This document shows, in pieces, positions 1 to 6,437 of a stretch of DNA of 7,279 nt. The position numbers and the translations under genes were made by a program. The notes beneath the pieces are model-generated. The model searched no databases. It was given only the letters and a program-made list of their open reading frames with translations, and was not told where the DNA came from. This DNA comes from Spirosomataceae bacterium (lineage in GTDB: Bacteria > Bacteroidota > Bacteroidia > Cytophagales > Spirosomataceae): positions 1-7,279 of the forward strand of contig JANQUM010000161.1 in assembly GCA_030731175.1 (NCBI GenBank), read 5' to 3'. Position 1 is the first letter of the stretch; each line of letters opens with the position of its first letter.

Positions 1-477
1 ATTTCACAAACTGAACGCCAGCAACTGATAAATGATGTACTCGCAAATGTTGAATACCAAAGTATTCGCCCCGACGCTAAATTGACGATTGATGCCTTAG
101 ATTGGTTTGGCGTAGAATATAAATATCAATTGTCTTATTTGAGAAACAGCGTTGAGAATCAGCTTCCGCAGGTTGCAACTCAGCAAACGCATCAAGCAGA
201 ATTTAGTTTTTACCCAACAGAAAAAACCTATTTGGGCATCAGAAATGAAATTTACGTCAACCGCTTTATCAATCAAAATTCGCAGAACTTGTTCTCAGAT
301 TTGACGTTTCGTTATACGTTCACGAAGTCAAAAGTTGACCTCGAAGCCAACTGGAATAACGTGTTCAATATTAAAACGCTAACTACGGTTTCCGCCAGTT
401 CGTTTGCTTATTCTGAGTCAATATATCAGCTTCGCCCGTCGCAAGTTTTGGTGAAAGTTCGGTTTTCTTTTAAGTGA
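1..477 (+). CDS. C-terminal part of an outer-membrane beta-barrel protein (TonB-receptor-like), 5' end outside window
   Basis: The frame is open from base 1 with no stop until TGA at 475-477, giving 158 residues of a protein that begins upstream of the window. A TTG at 82 is in frame but is internal, because coding sense continues upstream of it. The visible part alternates polar and hydrophobic/aromatic residues in short strands, for example WFGVEYKYQLSYL, FSFYPTEKTYLGIRNEIY and LFSDLTFRYTFTKSKVDLEANW, as expected for transmembrane beta strands. It has the WNNVFNI segment and the ending YQLRPSQVLVKVRFSFK, closing on an aromatic residue followed by Lys. That ending is typical of large Bacteroidota barrels with an N-terminal carboxypeptidase-like regulatory domain and a TonB-receptor-type barrel. 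The N-terminal signal peptide, plug and any TonB box would lie outside the window, so import function and substrate cannot be judged. It is convergent with mraY. The barrel assignment is fairly secure; the TonB-receptor subfamily is an inference. Confidence 0.75.
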   Translation: MSQTERQQLINDVLANVEYQSIRPDAKLTIDALDWFGVEYKYQLSYLRNSVENQLPQVATQQTHQAEFSFYPTEKTYLGIRNEIYVNRFINQNSQNLFSDLTFRYTFTKSKVDLEANWNNVFNIKTLTTVSASSFAYSESIYQLRPSQVLVKVRFSFK

Positions 478-510
478 GGGGTTAGTCCTTTTTCGTTAAT
501 TCGGTCACTA

Positions 511-542
511 TACTGACCTAATTTAGCTAAATTTAGTCAGTA
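511..542 (+). terminator. Imperfect 32-base palindrome, possible terminator of the upstream barrel gene
   Basis: Arms TACTGAC (511-517) and GTCAGTA (536-542) pair perfectly. After a two-base mismatch, the core AATTTAGCTAAATT (520-533) is a perfect palindrome. A run of six T lies at 550-555, seven bases past the stem, which is further than in a classic intrinsic terminator. It starts 34 bases after the stop of the plus-strand barrel gene. It could equally be an operator-like dyad, and the AT-rich core makes the RNA stem weak. Confidence 0.35.
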
Positions 543-558
543 CGTTGACTTTTTTAAC

Positions 559-585
559 AAAAAGAGCCCGTCGTGAAGCTGGCTC
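559..585 (-). terminator. Intrinsic terminator for the minus-strand mraY transcript
   Basis: Read on the minus strand, GAGCC (585-581), a 12-base loop and GGCTC (568-564) form a GC-rich five-pair stem. It is followed directly by five T (563-559), and after GTTAA there is a further T-rich stretch. It lies about 30 bases beyond the mraY stop codon in the convergent spacer. The stem is short and the loop long, but the immediate T tract on the correct strand supports the call. Confidence 0.6.
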
Positions 586-616
586 ATAATGTTTGAAGAG
601 GAGAGATATTTACATT

Positions 617-1813
617 TTACCGCAACTTCAATGTCACCAAACTTAGTAAGGCAAGCACAATGCCGACCGTCCAGAAACGGGTAACGATTTTGGCTTCGTG
701 GTAGCCTTTTTTCTGGTAATGATGGTGGAGCGGCGACATCAGGAAAATGCGTTTTCCTTCGCCGTATTTTCGTTTGGTGTATTTGAAATACGCTACTTGC
801 AGGATTACAGAGAGGTTTTCAACTAAAAATATTCCGCAGAAGATGGGAATGAGCATTTCTTTTCTCAGAATTAAAGAAAGGGTGGCAATTACGCCTCCAA
901 GCATTAAACTGCCCGTATCGCCCATGAAAACCTGAGCCGGAAACGCATTATACCACAGAAAACCGATGCACGCCCCCAAGAATGCCGCACAAAAAATCAC
1001 GACTTCGCCCGAATTAGGAATCAGCATGATATTCAAGTATTCGGCGAAGATTTTATTTCCCGAAAGGTAAGCGAAAATAGCAAGTGTGAGTCCAATAATT
1101 GCGGAAGTTCCGGCGGCGAGTCCGTCAATACCGTCTGTAATATTTGCTCCGTTTGAAACGGCGGTAATGATAAAAATACAAATTAAAACATACGGGATCC
1201 ACGCTAAATTATCGGGGAAGTAATTGCCCAGGATGCCGTAATCGACTTCATTATTTTTCAGGAAAGGAACGGTGGTTACGAGCAAATGCTTACTAGTATA
1301 TTGGGCAACGCCATCTATATTCGTGCCGTTTTTTACGCTGACGTTTACGTAATCGTTGAAGTATAACGTTAGCCCAACAATTAAACCCAAACCTACTTGC
1401 CCAACCACTTTAAAACGCCCTTTTAGACCTTCTTTGTCTTTCTTGAAAACTTTGATGTAGTCATCCGCAAAGCCAATCATGGACGTCCAAATGGTTGTTA
1501 TTAATAACAAAACTATGTAAACATTATCAATTTTGGCGAATAATAAAACGGGAATCAGTAAGGATGCCAATATAATAAAACCACCCATGGTAGGTGTGCC
1601 TCTTTTCTGCATTTGTCCGTCCAGGCCAAGGTCGCGGATGCTTTCGCCAATTTGCAAATTCTGTAATAAACTGATAATGCGTTTACCGAAAATAGCCGCA
1701 ATCAATAGAGATACTATTGCCGCCGCCGCCGCCCGAAATGAAATATATTTGAAAACGCCCGCTCCTGGAAAATCGAAGAGTTGATCGAGGTAGGTAAAGA
1801 GGTAATAAAGCAT
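617..1813 (-). CDS. mraY: Phospho-N-acetylmuramoyl-pentapeptide-transferase (MraY)
   Basis: MraY moves phospho-MurNAc-pentapeptide from its UDP carrier to undecaprenyl phosphate in the inner membrane, making lipid I, the first membrane step of peptidoglycan synthesis. The 398-residue product has all family landmarks: GTPTMGG (72-78), the catalytic Asp pair in FADDYIKV (D117, D118), NITDGIDGLA (224-233), the third key Asp in FMGDTGS (D299), and the cytoplasmic PLHHHYQKKG (361-370). About ten hydrophobic helices are spread along the chain. It is longer than the roughly 360-residue E. coli enzyme, mainly through an extra segment around residues 155-205 that Bacteroidota MraY proteins usually carry. 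The ATG start gives MLYYLFTYLDQLFDFPGAG, the usual N-terminus in this phylum. It is last of three minus-strand genes, 110 bases after the CPBP protease gene, and no clear promoter is visible in that gap. The usual cell-wall cluster genes are absent on both sides. Confidence 0.97.
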   Translation of the reverse strand: MLYYLFTYLDQLFDFPGAGVFKYISFRAAAAAIVSLLIAAIFGKRIISLLQNLQIGESIRDLGLDGQMQKRGTPTMGGFIILASLLIPVLLFAKIDNVYIVLLLITTIWTSMIGFADDYIKVFKKDKEGLKGRFKVVGQVGLGLIVGLTLYFNDYVNVSVKNGTNIDGVAQYTSKHLLVTTVPFLKNNEVDYGILGNYFPDNLAWIPYVLICIFIITAVSNGANITDGIDGLAAGTSAIIGLTLAIFAYLSGNKIFAEYLNIMLIPNSGEVVIFCAAFLGACIGFLWYNAFPAQVFMGDTGSLMLGGVIATLSLILRKEMLIPIFCGIFLVENLSVILQVAYFKYTKRKYGEGKRIFLMSPLHHHYQKKGYHEAKIVTRFWTVGIVLALLSLVTLKLR

Positions 1814-1923
1814 GGGTAGAGTAGTTGGGGCGTAAGTTTAGGAAAGTATTTAACGCAAAATAACTTCTAATCTACGAAAGATGAAAATTTATAGTAAAAC
1901 TAAACTTCAAGACTACTCGCAGA

Positions 1924-2865
1924 TTAGGAAATGCCCGTCTGATTTTCGGTTGCAATATATTTTCTGAAGAACCACATCATGCCAAGTGCTAAAAAAAACG
2001 AGGCGATTCCGGCGGCAAAGGGCACGTTATCCATCTTTTCGAGGTCGGCACTTACTAATTTTTGGTGCGAAAGGTAAAGTAAAATTACAACCAACCCGTT
2101 ATTGAAAATGTGGGCAACAATGGGTACCCAAATATTGCCCGTGAAGTAATAGAAGTAACCAAACATTGCCCCAAGCATTAGTCTTGGCAGAAAACCGTAA
2201 AACTGAAAGTGAATGGCACTAAATATAAATGCTGCGATCCAGATAGCAGCGTGCGGGTTTTTCAGCCCAAGTTGTAATTTGCGTTGAATCAAACCCCGGA
2301 AGATGATTTCTTCGCCAACTCCAGCAATGACCGCGATGACTATAAACGCCAAAATCAATTCAGGAATGGTGCTGAAAGTTGTCATAAACTCTGTCAGTCC
2401 AGACAGGCTATCTTCCATGTTTCGCATAAAATCTTCGATGCCTTTCAGGGCGGCGGGAAGTTCCATGGCTTGGTTTGCTGCTTGTAACCAACCGTTAAAC
2501 GGTAGAAAAAACACCTGAATGATAATCGCAAAAAGAAAAACGGTTGTAACGGGAAGCGGTTTGAAGTTGAAATCGCTAAACTTTTTGCGTTCTACGAGTT
2601 TCCAGTAAAGTAAACCAGAAAAAACGAAAGTAAACAGCGAAGACGCGGCCTGCCCAAGCATCAGAGCGAGCCAACCGTTTGGTGATTGCATGAGCGAACC
2701 TGTCAAGTCCGCAAATTCGTTCAAACCTACGCCGCCGATAAGCACAACAACTAACATAAATAAGACTTGCCCCAAAGCCATTCCAATCAGCACAAAACCA
2801 ATTATCATTAAAATGGACGAAAAAGCGGGGCGTTCGTTGTATGAATGAGCGGGTTTTGGGTGCAT
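1924..2865 (-). CDS. CPBP-family intramembrane glutamic endopeptidase (CAAX protease / Abi-like)
   Basis: This is a 313-residue polytopic membrane protein with the three signature motifs of the CPBP family. They are EEIIFR (E185, E186, R190), FSAIH (F215 to H219) and HIFNN (H252 to N256), which supply the glutamates, histidines and asparagine of the presumed intramembrane active site. Hydrophobic helices are seen at about 17-45, 65-90, 106-123, 169-183, 205-219, 228-241, 246-265 and 281-300, so about eight crossings. The loop at 125-165 is acidic and soluble-looking. Family members include eukaryotic CAAX prenyl proteases and bacterial bacteriocin-immunity proteins; most bacterial ones have no known substrate, and none is suggested here. 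The ATG at 2863-2865 lies 39 bases after the recQ stop, so co-transcription with recQ is likely. All motif residues are intact, so an active protease is expected. A specific function cannot be assigned. Confidence 0.88.
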   Translation of the reverse strand: MHPKPAHSYNERPAFSSILMIIGFVLIGMALGQVLFMLVVVLIGGVGLNEFADLTGSLMQSPNGWLALMLGQAASSLFTFVFSGLLYWKLVERKKFSDFNFKPLPVTTVFLFAIIIQVFFLPFNGWLQAANQAMELPAALKGIEDFMRNMEDSLSGLTEFMTTFSTIPELILAFIVIAVIAGVGEEIIFRGLIQRKLQLGLKNPHAAIWIAAFIFSAIHFQFYGFLPRLMLGAMFGYFYYFTGNIWVPIVAHIFNNGLVVILLYLSHQKLVSADLEKMDNVPFAAGIASFFLALGMMWFFRKYIATENQTGIS

Positions 2866-2904
2866 TTAGGTAGAAATATTGGGTGTTTTCGTAATTTAAG
2901 CTAA

Positions 2905-5196
2905 TTAATTAGCCACTTCGCTCAAAAATTTAACTCGCATTAATCTGATTTCGTCTTCGTTTATTTCGTCATCATCATTAAAATGAAGTACCGCATCGTG
3001 CATTGAATCGTTTTCGGCGGACATAAAATAATCGAAAATGTCGTCTTGAATGTCGGCATCAATTACCTGATCTATATAATAATCAAGGTTCAGTTTTGTG
3101 CCCGAGTAACAGATATTATCCACTTCGTCGTACAGTTCGTGCATTGGTATTCCCTTAATTTGGGCAATCTCGTCGAGGTTTACTTTTCGGTCAACTTGCT
3201 GAATAATAAAAATCTTCGTTTTAGATTTATTCACGGCAGTTTTTACCACCATATCTTGCGTGGTTTCGATGTCGTTTTCTTCAACGTATTTTGCAATTGC
3301 CTCAATAAACGCCTTTCCGAACTTCTTGACTTTTCCCATTCCTACGCCGCTAATTTGGGCGAGGTCTTGCTCGGTAGTTGGGTAAGTGGTTGCCATTTCT
3401 TCAAGCGAAGGGTCTTGAAAAACTACATACGGCGGTACGTTCTTAGATTTTGCTACGGTTTTTCGCAAGGCTTTCAATAAAGAAAGAAGGGTTTCGTCGG
3501 CAGCAGAACTGCGAGTTCCGGGCATTGGTGCGTTGTGCAGTGCATCCGCTCCGCTACCTTCGGTATCGGTGAAATTATGGTCGTCCGCAACTTCTATTGC
3601 GTAAGGTGCTTTCAAAAATTCGTGCCCACGCTCAGTTAGAATGGCTACATTGATATTTTCGAGGTCTTTCTCTAATAAGCCAAGCACCATCAATTGCCGC
3701 ATGATGGAAAGCCACTTATCTGTGATGGTGAGTTCTTCTTCGGTATTTTTATCTGCCTTCGCAGCGGCTTTGCCTTGTGGATTAAAAATTGGTTCTTTGT
3801 TAAATTCGTCCCCGAAAAAATCAAGCCCCTTACCGTAGGTTTTCAGGGTGTCGTGGTTATGACTTTTAATGTAGGCATTTTCGGGATTTGCGGTGAGTAA
3901 ATCTGCGATATGACTTAGCGAAAAGCGTTCTTCGGTTTCTAAAATAGCATTGAGGCCCAAAACGGCTTCTTCCTGAATCTTGAAACGGCGGGTTGGTTGC
4001 AGGCAATTATCACAAAACCCACAGTCTTTATCCATGTGTTCGCCAAAATAACTCAGCAATTGCCGCCTCCGGCAAAGACCTAAGTTGGCGTACGCTACAA
4101 TTTCCATAAGAAGAGCCTTGGCGTTGTCGCGTTCGGTTACGGATTTATCTTTGCTGAATTTTTCCAGTTTTAGAATATCCGCGTAACTGTAAAACATGAG
4201 GCAATCGCCGTCAAGCCCATCTCTGCCGCCGCGTCCGGTTTCTTGGTAGTAACCTTCCACTGATTTTGGGGCGTCATAATGCACCACAAAACGCACGTCT
4301 GGCTTGTCAATTCCCATTCCGAAGGCGATGGTAGCTACCACAATATCAATGTTTTCGTTAAGAAACCCCTCTTGGTTTTTCTTCCGAACTTCGGCGTCTA
4401 ATCCGGCGTGATAAGGCACGGCATTGAAACCGTTTATTTTCAGTAACTCGGCAATTTCTTCAACTTTTTTACGGCTCAAACAATAAACAATTCCTGATTT
4501 CCCTTTGCGGTCGCTTACGTATTTTACGAGTTGCTTTTTCGCACTTTTCTTTGCCCGAACTTCATAATAAAGATTTGCTCGGTTAAACGACGTTTTAAAA
4601 ACCGTCGAATCATCCATATTCAGATTTTTCTGAATGTCAAGCTGCACTTTTGGCGTTGCCGTTGCGGTCAACGCAATTATCGGAAGCGTTGGGTTTATGC
4701 TTTCAATAATGCTGCGAATGCGGCGGTATTCGGGGCGGAAATCGTGTCCCCATTCCGAAATACAGTGAGCTTCGTCAACGGCAACAAAAGATATATTCGC
4801 TTTTTTGAGGAAGATGAGGTTGTCTTCTTTCGTCAGTGATTCAGGGGCAATATAAAGCAATTTGCAAACGCCTTTGAGCACGTCGTTTTTGACGCGGGTC
4901 ATTTCAGATTTATTCAGCGTGGAGTTCAAAAACTGGGCGTTTACGCCGAAAGCATTCATTTGATCCACCTGATTTTTCATCAGGGCGATCAGCGGTGAAA
5001 TAACGATTGCCGTTCCGTCAAGTACAATTGCCGGAAGTTGATAACACAATGATTTTCCGGCCCCAGTGGGCATAATAACGAAGGTGTTTTCGCCACCTGC
5101 AAGCGTATGAATAATTTCTTCTTGTTTTCCCCGAAAACTATCAAAGCCAAATACTTCTTTGAGTGTCTTTCTTAGTGAGGTCTTAATAGCTGTCAC
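2905..5196 (-). CDS. recQ: ATP-dependent DNA helicase RecQ (long Bacteroidota form)
   Basis: RecQ is a 3'-5' DNA helicase of the cytoplasm acting in recombination and repair of stalled forks. The 763 residues show, in order, the RecQ aromatic/Q region FGFDSFRGKQEE (16-27), Walker A MPTGAGKS (42-49), DEAH (141-144), ALTATAT (175-181), motif V region ATIAFGMGIDKPDVRFVVH (289-307) and motif VI QETGRGGRDG (318-327). The zinc ligands are C375, C392, C395 and C398. A winged-helix region spans about 405-530, followed by a low-complexity linker and an HRDC domain at about 562-640 containing ISGVGMGKVKKFG. A further 120 residues or so follow, compared with 609 in total for E. coli RecQ. This tail resembles the helix-turn-helix extension seen in long RecQ proteins and ends in an acidic stretch (DDDEINEDE). 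The start is GTG at 5196-5194; in-frame TAA TAA lies five to six codons upstream and no ATG precedes the conserved domain. It is first in the minus-strand gene run and divergent from kdsD. Confidence 0.97.
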   Translation of the reverse strand: MTAIKTSLRKTLKEVFGFDSFRGKQEEIIHTLAGGENTFVIMPTGAGKSLCYQLPAIVLDGTAIVISPLIALMKNQVDQMNAFGVNAQFLNSTLNKSEMTRVKNDVLKGVCKLLYIAPESLTKEDNLIFLKKANISFVAVDEAHCISEWGHDFRPEYRRIRSIIESINPTLPIIALTATATPKVQLDIQKNLNMDDSTVFKTSFNRANLYYEVRAKKSAKKQLVKYVSDRKGKSGIVYCLSRKKVEEIAELLKINGFNAVPYHAGLDAEVRKKNQEGFLNENIDIVVATIAFGMGIDKPDVRFVVHYDAPKSVEGYYQETGRGGRDGLDGDCLMFYSYADILKLEKFSKDKSVTERDNAKALLMEIVAYANLGLCRRRQLLSYFGEHMDKDCGFCDNCLQPTRRFKIQEEAVLGLNAILETEERFSLSHIADLLTANPENAYIKSHNHDTLKTYGKGLDFFGDEFNKEPIFNPQGKAAAKADKNTEEELTITDKWLSIMRQLMVLGLLEKDLENINVAILTERGHEFLKAPYAIEVADDHNFTDTEGSGADALHNAPMPGTRSSAADETLLSLLKALRKTVAKSKNVPPYVVFQDPSLEEMATTYPTTEQDLAQISGVGMGKVKKFGKAFIEAIAKYVEENDIETTQDMVVKTAVNKSKTKIFIIQQVDRKVNLDEIAQIKGIPMHELYDEVDNICYSGTKLNLDYYIDQVIDADIQDDIFDYFMSAENDSMHDAVLHFNDDDEINEDEIRLMRVKFLSEVAN

Positions 5197-5230
5197 AGTA
5201 GATTTTTATTAATTTCTGTTGTTTATTTTA

Positions 5231-5299
5231 TGTATTAGCAGGCTATATAGTTGACGGTAGAATACGCGGGCGAACCCGTTTTTCTCTTATGCTAATATA
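5231..5299. other. Stem-loop-like element in the recQ/kdsD divergent spacer
   Basis: TATTAGCA (5233-5240) and TGCTAATA (5290-5297) are perfect inverted repeats; adding a G-T and a T-A pair extends the arms to 5231 and 5299, ten pairs in all. Between them is a compact hairpin, CGGG (5267-5270), loop CGAA, CCCG (5275-5278), followed by five T (5279-5283). On the minus strand the same hairpin has a TTCG loop and would lie in the recQ leader if transcription starts upstream of it. A second, competing pairing is possible between GCTATA (5242-5247) and TATAGC (5296-5301). This may be a leader structure, a small RNA end, or a regulator site; nothing in the sequence decides which. Confidence 0.35.
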
Positions 5300-5374
5300 G
5301 CTGTTAAAAATGAATTACCGAAAAATGAACGCAGTAAGGCAAAAAACGCCGCTGAATTTACCCTTCTAAATAGC

Positions 5375-5401
5375 TTGGAAGAATAGTTATTTTTACTTTT
5401 G
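5375..5401 (+). promoter_or_regulatory. Bacteroidota-type promoter for kdsD
   Basis: TACTTTTG (5394-5401) matches the phylum -7 consensus TAnnTTTG exactly. A TTG at 5375-5377 is a candidate -33 element, with a 16-base spacer that is slightly shorter than usual. The -7 box ends 21 bases before the GTG start of kdsD, implying a leader of only about 15 bases. No equally good match was found facing recQ. Confidence 0.6.
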
Positions 5402-5422
5402 TGCCAACTTTACATTTAAAAG

Positions 5423-6394
5423 GTGACGAATTTAAACAAAAAAATTATTACTACCGCTCAAAATGTCTTGTTGCACGAATCAAAGGCTATTGAATCTTTG
5501 ATAAGTACAATTGACGAGCAGTTTTCTGCCGCCGTTGAAACGATTTTGAATTCTTCGGGTAGGTTAGTGATTTCGGGAATTGGTAAAAGTGCGATTATCG
5601 CTCAAAAGATAGTTGCCACCATGAATTCGACGGGACAGCCCGCCGTTTTTATGCACGCCGCTGATGCCATTCACGGCGATTTGGGCATGATTCAGCCGAA
5701 CGATATTGTGCTTTTAATTTCAAAAAGCGGCAATACGCCCGAAGTAAAAGTGCTGCTTCCTTTACTCAAAAGGCTTGGAAATAAACTGATTGCCCTAGTG
5801 AGCGATACTTCTTCTGCACTTGCCGCTCAGTCTGATTTTGTGCTGAATGCCCACGTAGAAAAAGAGGCGTGTCCGCTTAATCTTGCACCCACAACTTCTA
5901 CCACGGTAGCGTTGGCGGTTGGCGATGCGTTGGCGGTTTGTTTGCTCGAAGCCCGGCAATTTTCAACGCAGGATTTTGCTAAATTCCACCCCGGCGGAAA
6001 TCTTGGAAAAAGACTATATTTAAAAGTGTCAGATATTTATCCGCAACACGAATTACCCGTAATTTCGGAGGAAGCCACCGTTCGGGAAATCATCGTCGAA
6101 ATTTCTTCTAAAAGACTTGGGGCAACCGCCGTATCCAACGCTGCGGGAAACCTTTCTGGCATAATCACCGATGGAGATTTACGCCGGATGCTAAACAAAT
6201 ACGCTGATTTTTCGGACTTGAACGCGAAGGCAATTATGAGTGAAAATCCGCAAACAATTGAGCCGGAAGCTTACGCCATAGCTGCTCTGCAAGTTATGCA
6301 AGAGCGAAGCATAACGCAGCTTATCGTTTCTGAAAATGGTAAACCTCTCGGCTTTGTGCATCTCCACGATTTACTGAAAGAAGGGTTGGGGTGA
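5423..6394 (+). CDS. kdsD: D-arabinose 5-phosphate isomerase (KdsD/KpsF family)
   Basis: The enzyme interconverts D-ribulose 5-phosphate and D-arabinose 5-phosphate in the cytoplasm, the first committed step to Kdo, the inner sugar of lipopolysaccharide. The 323 residues have an N-terminal SIS sugar-phosphate domain (about 35-180) and two CBS domains (about 203-262 and 268-322), the same layout and length as the 328-residue E. coli KdsD. Conserved segments are SGIGKSA (K55), HGDLG (H84), ISKSGNTPE (E107), KEACPLNLAPTTSTT (E148), FHPGGNLGK (H189) and TDGDLRR (249-255). K55, E107, E148 and H189 align, with a constant offset of four, to the active-site residues reported for the E. coli enzyme. 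The GTG start is the first possible one after an in-frame TAA at 5417-5419, and gives MTNLNKKII, a usual N-terminus for this family. No Shine-Dalgarno sequence is seen; A-rich bases precede the start. A Bacteroidota-type promoter lies just upstream. GutQ-like or capsule KpsF paralogues share the fold, so the Kdo role is likely but not proven. Confidence 0.93.
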   Translation: MTNLNKKIITTAQNVLLHESKAIESLISTIDEQFSAAVETILNSSGRLVISGIGKSAIIAQKIVATMNSTGQPAVFMHAADAIHGDLGMIQPNDIVLLISKSGNTPEVKVLLPLLKRLGNKLIALVSDTSSALAAQSDFVLNAHVEKEACPLNLAPTTSTTVALAVGDALAVCLLEARQFSTQDFAKFHPGGNLGKRLYLKVSDIYPQHELPVISEEATVREIIVEISSKRLGATAVSNAAGNLSGIITDGDLRRMLNKYADFSDLNAKAIMSENPQTIEPEAYAIAALQVMQERSITQLIVSENGKPLGFVHLHDLLKEGLG

Positions 6395-6437
6395 AGCGAT
6401 TTTAGGTTCTGAATTTCTCACATCTCTCAATTAAAAA

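Noticed and set aside
747..935. Plus-strand open frame opposite mraY (62 codons)
   Set aside because: Antisense to a securely identified mraY, with no recognisable family or start context; the same applies to the open frame at 1533-1784.
1856..1863. Near-match to a minus-strand TAnnTTTG promoter upstream of mraY
   Set aside because: One mismatch (TTATTTTG) and no -33 TTG at suitable spacing, so not listed as a feature.
2284..2518. Two overlapping plus-strand open frames opposite the CPBP protease gene
   Set aside because: They lie in different frames over the conserved protease core and encode no recognisable domain; shadows of the real gene.
3046..4839. Several plus-strand open frames opposite recQ, the longest 144 codons at 3046-3480
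   Set aside because: recQ is intact with every motif present. The antisense products are of biased composition and match nothing I recognise.
5251..5296. TTGACG followed by TAATAT on the plus strand, resembling a sigma-70 promoter
   Set aside because: The spacing is far beyond 16-18 bases, and this phylum's primary sigma factor uses different elements.
5310..5369. 19-codon ATG frame in the recQ/kdsD spacer (MNYRKMNAVRQKTPLNLPF)
   Set aside because: Too short to distinguish from chance, with no supporting start signal, and it ends before the kdsD promoter.
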